From assembly GCF_023554255.2 (NCBI RefSeq), contig NZ_JAMJWD020000001.1:960755-1024754 (forward strand): a DNA stretch of 64,000 bases, given 5' to 3'. Origin of the DNA: Phyllobacterium sp. 21LDTY02-6. Lineage in GTDB: Bacteria > Pseudomonadota > Alphaproteobacteria > Rhizobiales > Rhizobiaceae. Shown in pieces: positions 56,174 through 64,000 of this stretch (position 1 is the first letter of the stretch; each line of letters starts with the position of its first letter). The notes under the pieces are model-generated. The model ran no database searches. It was given only the letters and a program-made list of their open reading frames with translations, and was not told where the DNA came from. The position numbers and the translations under genes were made by a program.

Positions 56174-57047
56174 AGCCCGGCCGACGCCAGCACCGCCCGT
56201 CATCACGGGCCGAACCGCGATCATTGCCGGAAATGGCTCGCTGCCGCTGGCGGTGGCTGACGGTTTGCGCCAGCGTGGCCAGAGCCCGTTCCTCATTGCC
56301 ATCAAGGGCGAGGCCGATCCGGAGCTTCTGGCCCGGAAAGACGCTGAAATCTCCATTGTCGAACTCGGCGGCCTCATCCGGATATTGAAGGCGCATGATA
56401 TCGCCAATGTGGTGCTGGCAGGCGGCGTGCGTCATCGCCCGGAATTCAGCGCGGCCCTGAAGCCCGGCAACGGCAATCTCTCGGCGCTTTTCCGGTTCTT
56501 GCGTGCGTTTCGGCTTGGCGATGACGGGTTGCTGCGTGCTGTCATCGCGACCATCGAGTCCTACGGGTTCCGCGTTGTCGGCGCGCATGAGATCGTTCCG
56601 GACATTCTGGCGCCCGCTGCCGGCGTTCTGACGCGCAAGAAGCCGGACCGCGAAGGCGGGGCGAATATCGCAGCGGCAAAAGTCGCGGCGCGGGCGATAG
56701 GGGCACTTGATATCGGCCAGGGCGCGGTGGCGATCGGCGGGCGCGTCGTTGCGCTCGAAGGCGTCGAGGGCACGGATGCGATGCTGCAGCGCGTGGCGGA
56801 CCTGCGTTCCGCCCGGCGCATCAACCGGCAGGGCGGGGCGTTGGTGAAATGCGCCAAGCCGCAGCAGGAAGTGCGGGCCGATCTGCCCGCCATCGGTGTC
56901 AGCACGGTCGAGAACGCCGCGAAGGCCGGATTGTCGGGCATTGCCGTGGAGGCGGGCCGGACGCTCATTCTCGGCTACAGGGAGACGATTGCCGCGGCGA
57001 ACGCTGCGGGGCTGTTCATTGAAACCTTCGACCAGGAGGCTGGATGA
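56154..57047 (+). CDS. lpxI: UDP-2,3-diacylglucosamine pyrophosphatase LpxI
   Basis: The 297-residue protein has the LpxI (former DUF1009) pattern IIAGNGSLPLAVADGLR at the N-terminus, GGVRHRPEFSA, and a C-terminal catalytic domain with GAVAIGGRVVALEGVEGTDAML. It replaces LpxH in alphaproteobacteria, making lipid X from UDP-2,3-diacylglucosamine. The start is GTG at 56154 inside the lpxA end; the stop overlaps the lpxB ATG by four bases (ATGA). Confidence 0.97.
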   Translation: MTAKSDKARPTPAPPVITGRTAIIAGNGSLPLAVADGLRQRGQSPFLIAIKGEADPELLARKDAEISIVELGGLIRILKAHDIANVVLAGGVRHRPEFSAALKPGNGNLSALFRFLRAFRLGDDGLLRAVIATIESYGFRVVGAHEIVPDILAPAAGVLTRKKPDREGGANIAAAKVAARAIGALDIGQGAVAIGGRVVALEGVEGTDAMLQRVADLRSARRINRQGGALVKCAKPQQEVRADLPAIGVSTVENAAKAGLSGIAVEAGRTLILGYRETIAAANAAGLFIETFDQEAG

Positions 57048-58237
57048 TGAAGGCGGCACGTCCGTTGCGCATCGCCATTGTCGCGGGCGAGGAGTCGGGT
57101 GACCAGCTCGGCGCCGACCTTGTACGGGCGCTTCGCACGCAGCATGGCGGCGCCGTCGAACTGATGGGCGTCGGCGGCGATCATCTGCGCGAGCTTGGCC
57201 TCGACAGCCTGTTCGACCAGCAGGACATAGCACTGGTGGGACTGACCGCCGTCGTCAAGAAACTGCCGCAGCTGATCAGGCGTATCGGCCTCGTGGCAAA
57301 CGCTATCGTTTCATGGAAACCTGATTGCCTCATCATCATCGACAGTCCGGATTTCACCCACCGCGTCGCCCGCAAGGTGCGTGCCGCGCACCCATCCATA
57401 CCGATCGTCAATTACATCAGCCCCTCCGTCTGGGCGTGGCGGCCGGAGCGTGCCAAGGCGATGCGCGAATATATCGACCATGTTCTGGTCATCCTGCCTT
57501 TCGAGGTCGATGCTCTCAAGGAACTGGGCGGTCCGCCGGCGACCTATGTCGGGCACCGCCTCGTCTCCTACGCTCCATTGATGGAAGCCGCTGCCCATAA
57601 TCGCGACCGGGAAGCCGGCATCGATAATCAGGACGCGCGGAACATCGTCGTCCTTCCGGGCTCGCGGCGTTCGGAAATCACCACGCTGGCGGCACCGTTC
57701 GGCGAGGCGGTGGACCTGCTGGCCGAGCGCGGCAACAATATCCGCGTCACCATACCCACGCTGCCAAAGGTGGAGCCCCTGGTACGGGAGTTGACGGCCA
57801 GCTGGAAGGTCCGCCCGGAAATCGTCGTTGGCGAGGCGGCGCGCCTCAAGGCGTTCAGCACTGCGGACGCGGCACTTGCCGCCTCGGGCACGGTTTCGCT
57901 CGAACTGGCGCTTGCACGCGTGCCGACCGTGCTGTCCTACAAGCCGGATTGGCTGGCGCGGACCTTCATCGCGCCGCGCATCAAGATCTGGAGCGCTGCG
58001 CTGCCCAATATCATCGCCGACGCACCTGTGGTCCCCGAATATTTCAACCAGTTCGTCCGTGCCGGCGTGCTGGCGCGCCAGATCGAGCAACTTATCAAGC
58101 CAGGGCTTCGGCGCAGGGCTCAATTGGAAAGTTTTGATGAGATCGCCCGGCTCATGCGCACCGAACGGCCGTCAGGCGAGCTGGCGGCCGGGAGAGTGCT
58201 GCAGCTGGTCCGGCGCTCCCCTGAAACGGATCAATAA
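57044..58237 (+). CDS. lpxB: lipid-A-disaccharide synthase
   Basis: The 397-residue GT19 glycosyltransferase joins lipid X with UDP-diacylglucosamine. It shows IAIVAGEESGDQLGADLVRAL, IDSPDFTHRVARKVR, YISPSVWAWRPERAK and LPGSRRSEI, all standard for LpxB, and TVSLELALARVPTVLSYK in the C-terminal nucleotide-sugar domain. It ends the long plus-strand block and is followed by a terminator. Confidence 0.98.
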   Translation: MMKAARPLRIAIVAGEESGDQLGADLVRALRTQHGGAVELMGVGGDHLRELGLDSLFDQQDIALVGLTAVVKKLPQLIRRIGLVANAIVSWKPDCLIIIDSPDFTHRVARKVRAAHPSIPIVNYISPSVWAWRPERAKAMREYIDHVLVILPFEVDALKELGGPPATYVGHRLVSYAPLMEAAAHNRDREAGIDNQDARNIVVLPGSRRSEITTLAAPFGEAVDLLAERGNNIRVTIPTLPKVEPLVRELTASWKVRPEIVVGEAARLKAFSTADAALAASGTVSLELALARVPTVLSYKPDWLARTFIAPRIKIWSAALPNIIADAPVVPEYFNQFVRAGVLARQIEQLIKPGLRRRAQLESFDEIARLMRTERPSGELAAGRVLQLVRRSPETDQ

Positions 58238-58263
58238 AAAAGGCGCCTTTCGGCGCCTTTTTC
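58234..58263. terminator. bidirectional terminator between lpxB and gltA
   Basis: AAAAAAGGCGCC-TTTC-GGCGCCTTTTT is a symmetric hairpin with A-tract and T-tract (58235-58262), located right at the lpxB end and 20 bases beyond the gltA stop. It should stop transcription from both convergent genes. Confidence 0.92.
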
Positions 58264-58282
58264 CATCTGGAACGAGAACCGC

Positions 58283-59575
58283 TTATTTGCGGTCTTCGAC
58301 ATTCACATAATCGCGCTGCGTGGCGCCGGTATAGAGCTGACGCGGACGGCCGATCTTCTGCAGCGGGTCTTCGATCATCTCCTTCCACTGGGCGATCCAG
58401 CCGACGGTGCGTGCTACCGCGAAGAGAACGGTGAACATCGTGGTGGGGAAGCCGAGGGCCTTCAATGTGATGCCCGAATAGAAATCCACGTTCGGGTAAA
58501 GCTTCTTTTCGATGAAATATTCATCAGTTAGCGCAATGCGCTCAAGCTCCATGGCAACGTCAAGCAGCGGATCGTCCTTGATGCCCAGTTCGGCGAGGAC
58601 TTCCTTCGTCGTCTGCTGCATGATCTTGGCGCGCGGATCGTAGTTCTTGTAGACGCGGTGACCAAAGCCCATGAGACGGAACGGATCGTTCTTGTCCTTG
58701 GCACGGGCGATATATTCCGGAATACGATCGACGGTGCCGATTTCGCCAAGCATGTTGAGCGCGGCTTCATTGGCGCCGCCATGCGCGGGACCCCACAGGC
58801 AGGCAATGCCGGCGGCAATACATGCGAAGGGGTTGGCGCCGGAGGAACCGGCGAGGCGGACAGTCGACGTCGAAGCGTTCTGCTCGTGATCGGCATGCAG
58901 GATGAAAATACGATCCATCGCCCGCGCGAGAACGGGGTTTGGAACATAATCCTCGCACGGCACGGCAAAGCACATGTGCAGGAAGTTGGTGGCGAAGTCG
59001 AGATTGTTCTTCGGGTAAACGAAGGGCTGGCCGATGTGGTATTTGTAGGCCATCGCGGCCAGGGTCGGGATCTTCGCGATCATGCGGATCGAAGCCACCA
59101 TCCGCTGGTGCGGGTCGGAAATATCGGTGGAATCATGATAGAAGGCCGACAATGCGCCGACGCAGCCGACCATGACGGCCATGGGATGCGCATCGCGACG
59201 GAAACCGCTGAAGAAGCGCGTCATCTGCTCGTGCACCATGGTGTGGCGGGTGACGCGGAAGTCGAAATCGGCCTTCTGGCTCTTGGTCGGCAGTTCGCCG
59301 TAAAGCAGCAGATAGCAGGCTTCGAGGAAGTCGCCATGCTCGGCGAGCTGTTCGATCGGGTAGCCCCGATGCAACAACATGCCTTCATCGCCGTCGATAT
59401 AGGTGATCTGGGATTCGCAGGACGCCGTCGATGTGAAACCGGGGTCGTAGGTGAAGGCTCCGGTGTTCTTGTACAATGTCCCAATGTCGACCACATCCGG
59501 CCCGATCGTACCCTTTTTTATGGGTAGCGCGAATTCGTGACCATTGAGGTCGATGTTGACGCTGTTTTCAGACAT
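58283..59575 (-). CDS. gltA: citrate synthase
   Basis: The 430-residue type II citrate synthase condenses oxaloacetate and acetyl-CoA. It has [18 protein letters not shown], the active-site histidine segments [18 protein letters not shown] and [15 protein letters not shown], and [19 protein letters not shown]. The length fits the hexameric, NADH-sensitive type. A 145-base leader with a long inverted repeat lies upstream. It is convergent with lpxB and downstream of gltX on the same strand. Confidence 0.99.
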   Translation of the reverse strand: MSENSVNIDLNGHEFALPIKKGTIGPDVVDIGTLYKNTGAFTYDPGFTSTASCESQITYIDGDEGMLLHRGYPIEQLAEHGDFLEACYLLLYGELPTKSQKADFDFRVTRHTMVHEQMTRFFSGFRRDAHPMAVMVGCVGALSAFYHDSTDISDPHQRMVASIRMIAKIPTLAAMAYKYHIGQPFVYPKNNLDFATNFLHMCFAVPCEDYVPNPVLARAMDRIFILHADHEQNASTSTVRLAGSSGANPFACIAAGIACLWGPAHGGANEAALNMLGEIGTVDRIPEYIARAKDKNDPFRLMGFGHRVYKNYDPRAKIMQQTTKEVLAELGIKDDPLLDVAMELERIALTDEYFIEKKLYPNVDFYSGITLKALGFPTTMFTVLFAVARTVGWIAQWKEMIEDPLQKIGRPRQLYTGATQRDYVNVEDRK

Positions 59576-59660
59576 TGCCCTTCCTTTCTTGCTTCCAACT
59601 TGCGCTTGTTAAGCGCAAAAGCATTCATCCTCATTCGAGGTTCCAACATGATTTTTTCTG

Positions 59661-59698
59661 GCATTGCACCGTAACCGAAAGGTGCGATGTTGCAATGC
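59661..59698 (-). promoter_or_regulatory. inverted repeat in the gltA leader
   Basis: GCATTGCA (59661-59668) and TGCAATGC (59691-59698) are perfect inverted repeats 22 bases apart, with CACC/GGTG pairing inside. On the gltA strand they would form a hairpin about 85-125 bases before the start codon. A second small palindrome, GCGCTT-GTT-AAGCGC on the plus strand, lies nearer the gene. They may be an operator pair or a leader structure; no regulator can be named. Confidence 0.45.
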
Positions 59699-59720
59699 AA
59701 AAATGTGCTGCTCGACCCCG

Positions 59721-61148
59721 CTATCCGGCTTTTATTTGATCATCGATTCGGCCAAGCGACTCCTCGCGCCCAAGCACGGCGAGAACGTCGAATACACCCG
59801 GCGACGTTGAGCGGCCGGTGAGGGCGGCCCGCAATGGCTGGGCGATCTTGCCGAGCTTCAAACCCGTTGCCTCGGCATGGACGCGTATGGCGGCATCGAG
59901 GGATTCGGCGTTCCAGTCATCCACCGACTGCAGCACCGGCAGCACGCCGGCGAGCACGGCGATACCATCGGCATTGAGCAGGCCGGATGCCTTTTCATCC
60001 ATCCCGAGCGGCCGCTGCACGAACAGATAGCGAGCGCTGTCGGCGAGTTCCACAAGGGTCTTCGCCCTTTCCTTGAGACCCGGCATTGCGGCGACCAGCT
60101 GCTTGCGCGTCGTCTCGTTCAGGCGGGCCAGAATGTCCGCTCCGCCTTCCATTTCCGGCAGGATGTCGATCATGGCCTGGACCAGATATTCGTCGTCCGA
60201 GCTGCGCATATAATGACCGTTGATCGCCTCCAGCTTCTGGAAATCGAAGCGCGAGGCGCTGCGGTTGATGTCGGAGATCTCGAACCAGTCGATCATCTCC
60301 TGGTCGGACATGATCTCGTCATCGCCATGGCTCCAGCCGAGCCGCACCAGGTAATTGCGCAGCGCAGCCGGCAGATAGCCCATGGCCCGATAGGCCTCGA
60401 CCCCGAGCGCGCCGTGGCGCTTCGAAAGTTTCGCGCCATCGGCCCCATGGATCATCGGAACGTGGCCCATGACGGGGATCGTCCATTCCATCGCATTGTA
60501 GATCACGGTCTGCCGTGCCGCATTGGTCAGGTGATCGTCGCCGCGGATGATATGCGTCACCCCCATGTCGTGATCGTCAACGACCACCGCGTGCATATAG
60601 GTGGGGCTCCCGTCGGAGCGCAGGATGATGAAATCATCGAGGTCCTTGTTCGGGAAACGCACTTCGCCCTGCACCTGGTCCTGGACGATGGTCTCGCCAT
60701 CCTGGGGCGACTTGATACGGATCACCGGTTTGACGCCGGCAGGGGCCTCGCTCGGGTCGCGATCGCGCCAACGCCCGTCATAGCGGGGCGGACGACCTTC
60801 CGCGCGTGCCTTTTCGCGCATCTCTTCCAGTTCCTGCTGCGAAGCGTAGCAATAATAGGCCTTGCCGCGGGCGACCAGTTCTTCCGCCACCTCGCGGTGA
60901 CGCGGCGCCCGCTCGAACTGCGATATGGCTTCGCCGTCCCAATCGAGGCCGAACCATTTCAGCCCGTCGAGGATCGCCGTGACTGCGGCCTCGGACGACC
61001 GTTCCCGATCGGTATCTTCAATGCGCAGGAGCATTTTACCGCCCGTATGCTTGGCATAGAGCCAGTTGAAGAGAGCCGTGCGAGCGCCGCCAATATGAAG
61101 AAAGCCCGTGGGAGAAGGGGCGAAACGGGTGACAACAGAAGATGACAT
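59721..61148 (-). CDS. gltX: glutamate--tRNA ligase
   Basis: The 475-residue class I synthetase starts [21 protein letters not shown] (HIGH-type motif HIGG) and has [10 protein letters not shown], the Asp-rich [20 protein letters not shown] region and the KMSKS-type motif [10 protein letters not shown]. It charges tRNA-Glu, and in alphaproteobacteria may also charge tRNA-Gln for later amidation; a second gltX is usual in the group. It is divergent from comEC and upstream of gltA. Confidence 0.97.
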   Translation of the reverse strand: MSSSVVTRFAPSPTGFLHIGGARTALFNWLYAKHTGGKMLLRIEDTDRERSSEAAVTAILDGLKWFGLDWDGEAISQFERAPRHREVAEELVARGKAYYCYASQQELEEMREKARAEGRPPRYDGRWRDRDPSEAPAGVKPVIRIKSPQDGETIVQDQVQGEVRFPNKDLDDFIILRSDGSPTYMHAVVVDDHDMGVTHIIRGDDHLTNAARQTVIYNAMEWTIPVMGHVPMIHGADGAKLSKRHGALGVEAYRAMGYLPAALRNYLVRLGWSHGDDEIMSDQEMIDWFEISDINRSASRFDFQKLEAINGHYMRSSDDEYLVQAMIDILPEMEGGADILARLNETTRKQLVAAMPGLKERAKTLVELADSARYLFVQRPLGMDEKASGLLNADGIAVLAGVLPVLQSVDDWNAESLDAAIRVHAEATGLKLGKIAQPLRAALTGRSTSPGVFDVLAVLGREESLGRIDDQIKAG

Positions 61149-61258
61149 AGGGTCTCCAGATACGCCCGGCTATTAGCCGAACGTCCAATCGATTTGATTT
61201 GGCGTTGATGTACCATAGCAGCGCCGTGGTGCAAGTGTATTGGCAGAATTGGCGCTAA

Positions 61259-63709
61259 ATGGACAAGCTGGCAGACCTCATCCGTAGCCGGCACGAATCA
61301 GGGCTGGCGCCGCCGTCATCTGGAAACCTCCCGGTCCCGGATACCGAACGCAGGGCGGCGAGGCCAGCCATTGCGCGCGGCATGGCCGCCGGCCTCGCCC
61401 TGGCGGCTGAACGCGGCCGCCACGCTGCATCAGTCGCCTTGCGCCACGAGGCAGCGCGCGGCACGACATTCCTGCTGCTTCCGGTTTTCGCGGGCACGGG
61501 ATCGGTGCTTTATTTCACGGCAGCGGCAGAACCGCGATTGAGTTCGGCGATCTTCGGACTGGTGCTGCTCGGCGCGCTGAGATGGATGGCTGCCGATCGG
61601 CCGCTGCTCAGGCTTGCGGTGACATTCGCCCTTGCGCTCGTTGCCGGCATGGCGTTCGCCAAGATCGAAACCATACTCGCCAATACGCCGATGCTTGGAT
61701 CCGACGTGACGACGGAGGTGACCGGCCGAGTATTGACTATGGCGAGGAACGCCAAGGGCGGCGTGAGGGTCGTGCTCGACGTGATCGATACGGCCAAGCC
61801 AAAATTGCGTTTTCCGCCATCCCGTATCGCCGTCTCGGCCAGAAAGCTTCCGGCCGGTCTCGGTGTTGGCGATGGCCTTGGGGCGCGCATCCATCTGCGC
61901 TCGCCTTCGGGGCCATCCCGCCCCGACAATTACGATTTCGCGTTCAACAACTATTATCGTGGTATCGGCGCCAACGGTTTCGTGCTCGGCATGGCGCATC
62001 GGCGCATCTTGCCGCCGAAACCCGGCCTCGTGGCCTGGGCTCTGAGCAGCATCGAGTCGATGCGGCAGCGGCTGACCCAGCATATCCAGCACCGCATCCC
62101 AGGCGAGGCAGGGGATATCGCCGCCTCGCTGATAACCGGCCAGCGCGACGGCATCAGCGACAAGACCAACAATGCGCTTCGCCTCAGCGGCCTGTCGCAT
62201 ATCCTGTCGATATCCGGCTTCCACATGGCGCTTGTCGCCGTGACCATCATGGCGACGCTGAGGGCCAGCCTGGCGCTGTTTCCGGGGGTGGCAGCCCGCT
62301 ATCCGGTGAAGAAATTCGCGGCCGCCACTGCGCTCGCCGGCAGCGCCTTCTATCTGCTCCTGTCGGGCGCCGACGTCGCGGCACAGCGCAGTTTCATCAT
62401 GCTCTCGATCATGCTGCTGGCGGTGCTTGTCGACCGTGCCGCGCTGTCGATGCGCAATCTCGCCCTGGCCGCCATGGTCACGATCGCGCTGGCGCCGCAC
62501 GAAATCATGGGACCGAGCTTCCAGATGTCCTATTCGGCGACGGCGGCGCTGATTGCCTTCTACGGCTGGTGGGGAAGCCGCAGGGCAAAGCGCCGGGGGC
62601 GTCCGGCGGGGGCGGCGGGGCGCGCACTGGAAGCGGTGGCGCAGTATGTCATTGGGATCGCGTTGACCTCGCTGGTCGCTGGGGCGGCGAGTTCGATCTT
62701 CGCCGCCTATCACTTCAACAATACGGCGCCGCTCGGGCTCATCGGCAACGCGCTGGCGCTGCCGGTGATTTCAACGCTCGTCATTCCATTCGGCGTCATC
62801 GGTCTCATGGCAATGCCATTCGATCTCGACGGGTTTTTCTTCGGCATCATGGAGCGCGGCATCGATATGGTCATCATGGTCGCCGAAATGGTCTCAGGCC
62901 ACTCTCCGCCGGGCAATTTCGGTCTCGTCCCCCGCCAAAGCCTGATCCTCGCCTGCCTCGGCCTGATCATATTGCTGTTTCCGGCGACGCGTCTGCGCCT
63001 GTTCGCCTTGCCGCTCTTTGCAGCGGCCGCAGCCCTGGCAGTCTGGACGCCGCCGCCGGAGATCATGATCTCCGAGAATGCGAGCCTTGTGGCGCTGCGC
63101 GCGACCGACGGCCGCCTTGCCGTCAACAGGGCAGGCGCGGAAAGCTTTACGCTCAAGAACTGGCAACAGGCCCATGCCGCATCGGCCGTGATCGTTCCGG
63201 CCAAACCAGCCGTGGCAGCGGAGGACACGCAGTTCGAGTGCAACGCAGAGTTATGCCTCGCAAGGGAGCCGCGATATGGCGCCGTGGTGGCGCATGTCCG
63301 TTCGGCCGAGGCCATGGCGGCCGCTTGCATGGAAAGCGATATCATGGTGCTGGCCTTCGCCGGCCCCTATCGCTCTTGCGAGGTGAAGAATGCGCCCATC
63401 ACCGTAACGCGGCAGCAATTGGCGCTCTTTGGCGCAGCGACCATCAAGCTTCGGCCAGCGCCCGAGTTTCAGCCAATGCCGGCAATCAAACGATCGACGG
63501 AAGATCGTCGCCAATCGACCGAACCCACCCGGGGAGCGATCGCCGCAGCAGCGCCGGGTTTTTTCGCATCGATAGAGTATGCGATAGGGCGGCCCATCCG
63601 GCCATGGAACAATTATCGAATTCATTCGCGGGCGGCACGCAATATCGCGGAGCGTCCGCGCCCGCCGAAACGCCCGCCTGTACAGGCTGTGGTCAGTACC
63701 GCCGAATGA
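61259..63709 (+). CDS. comEC: ComEC/Rec2 family competence-type membrane protein
   Basis: The 816-residue protein has the ComEC order: N-terminal helices and a DUF4131 region (about 75-230), then the competence domain (about 270-560) with [39 protein letters not shown] and [20 protein letters not shown]. The C-terminal part (from about 600) has no metallo-beta-lactamase HxHxDH motif, so any nuclease activity is absent or degenerate. ComEC forms the inner-membrane DNA uptake channel where competence exists. Its 3' end overlaps lexA by 17 bases. The start has only a weak ribosome binding site. Confidence 0.93.
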   Translation: MDKLADLIRSRHESGLAPPSSGNLPVPDTERRAARPAIARGMAAGLALAAERGRHAASVALRHEAARGTTFLLLPVFAGTGSVLYFTAAAEPRLSSAIFGLVLLGALRWMAADRPLLRLAVTFALALVAGMAFAKIETILANTPMLGSDVTTEVTGRVLTMARNAKGGVRVVLDVIDTAKPKLRFPPSRIAVSARKLPAGLGVGDGLGARIHLRSPSGPSRPDNYDFAFNNYYRGIGANGFVLGMAHRRILPPKPGLVAWALSSIESMRQRLTQHIQHRIPGEAGDIAASLITGQRDGISDKTNNALRLSGLSHILSISGFHMALVAVTIMATLRASLALFPGVAARYPVKKFAAATALAGSAFYLLLSGADVAAQRSFIMLSIMLLAVLVDRAALSMRNLALAAMVTIALAPHEIMGPSFQMSYSATAALIAFYGWWGSRRAKRRGRPAGAAGRALEAVAQYVIGIALTSLVAGAASSIFAAYHFNNTAPLGLIGNALALPVISTLVIPFGVIGLMAMPFDLDGFFFGIMERGIDMVIMVAEMVSGHSPPGNFGLVPRQSLILACLGLIILLFPATRLRLFALPLFAAAAALAVWTPPPEIMISENASLVALRATDGRLAVNRAGAESFTLKNWQQAHAASAVIVPAKPAVAAEDTQFECNAELCLAREPRYGAVVAHVRSAEAMAAACMESDIMVLAFAGPYRSCEVKNAPITVTRQQLALFGAATIKLRPAPEFQPMPAIKRSTEDRRQSTEPTRGAIAAAAPGFFASIEYAIGRPIRPWNNYRIHSRAARNIAERPRPPKRPPVQAVVSTAE

Positions 63710-64000
63710 GCCCGACGAGCTTGCCCTGAACCTGAACCCGATCAGGGCCGAAAATTCGCGTCTCATAGGCAGGATTCGCAGCTTCGAGTGCAATCGACGC
63801 GCCCTTGCGACGGAAGCGCTTCAGCGTTGCCTCCTCATCATCGACGAGGGCCACGACGATCTCGCCGGGATTTGCGGTGTTGCCGCGCCGTATGACGACG
63901 GTATCGCCGTCGAAAATCCCCGCCTCGATCATCGAGTCACCCTTGACCTCAAGGGCATAATGCTCGCCATTGCCGATCATGTCGGGCGGCAGCGTCAGCA
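63693..64000 (-). CDS. lexA: LexA repressor, C-terminal part (5' end outside window)
   Basis: The visible 102 codons form the S24 self-cleavage domain: [17 protein letters not shown] contains the catalytic serine (GDSM), [15 protein letters not shown] the catalytic lysine (TLKRF), and the end reads [12 protein letters not shown], all typical of LexA. The DNA-binding domain and the Ala-Gly cleavage site lie beyond base 64000. LexA should bind the GAAC-N7-GAAC site found upstream of recA in this window. The gene converges with comEC and overlaps it by 17 bases. Confidence 0.97.
   Translation of the reverse strand, partial: LTLPPDMIGNGEHYALEVKGDSMIEAGIFDGDTVVIRRGNTANPGEIVVALVDDEEATLKRFRRKGASIALEAANPAYETRIFGPDRVQVQGKLVGLIRRY

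Noticed and set aside
61582-63729. 715-codon frame in another register of comEC
   Set aside because: Gly/Arg/His-rich shadow of the real comEC frame, which carries the membrane helices and family motifs.

Overview
The window is a 64 kb chromosomal segment of an alphaproteobacterium, most likely of the order Hyphomicrobiales (Rhizobiales) near the Brucellaceae/Phyllobacteriaceae. The reasons are the high G+C content, the gene orders recA-alaS, icd-trmJ-murI, clpS-clpA and rpsB-tsf-pyrH-frr-uppS-cdsA-rseP-bamA-lpxD-fabZ-lpxA-lpxI-lpxB-gltA-gltX-comEC-lexA, the use of LpxI in lipid A synthesis, an EipB (DUF1849) envelope protein, and an alphaproteobacterial SOS box (GAAC-N7-GAAC) upstream of recA. 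No tRNA, rRNA, CRISPR array, insertion sequence or prophage was recognised; most of the window is core chromosome.

Layout. 1-11 kb is the more accessory part: the end of a GcvT-like gene, a possible 47-codon small gene, a minus-strand TRAP-TAXI transporter cluster with DUF1850, NIPSNAP and ABM-monooxygenase genes, a divergent ArsR regulator, a TetR regulator facing an SDR gene across paired palindromic operators, a second SDR, an OmpA-like lipoprotein, and a pseudouridine catabolism pair (psuK-psuG). 11-20 kb holds recA, alaS, a PLP aminotransferase, icd, trmJ and murI, with a short palindromic repeat between recA and alaS. 20-28 kb holds a flavin-dependent oxidoreductase, an arginine-degradation unit (arginase and ornithine aminotransferase, divergent from an Lrp-type regulator), pabB-pabA for folate, and an aldehyde dehydrogenase. 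27-45 kb carries mgtE, a MerR regulator, an acyltransferase-like membrane protein with a cysteine-rich tail, transporters, sdaA, a SPOR-bearing D,D-carboxypeptidase, a phasin, clpS-clpA, azlC-azlD, a four-gene minus-strand unit (RidA, GDPD, FemAB-like/GNAT, HIT) and eipB.

45-58.2 kb is one long plus-strand block running from translation (rpsB, tsf) through UMP kinase, ribosome recycling, undecaprenyl-PP and CDP-diacylglycerol synthesis, RseP and BamA to lipid A synthesis (lpxD, fabZ, lpxA, lpxI, lpxB). Its junctions are tight (several start/stop overlaps), and a series of strong hairpins without U-tracts sits in the wider gaps. It ends at a clear terminator shared with the convergent gltA. 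gltX, the divergent comEC and the 3' part of lexA close the window.

This is not an obvious defence or mobile island. The best candidates for something undescribed are small: the 47-codon ORF at 345-488, the twin CX3C tail on the 29.4-30.4 kb membrane protein, the palindromic element between recA and alaS, the gltA leader hairpin, and the hairpin series inside the rpsB-lpxB block. All family assignments come from reading motifs; no database search was run.
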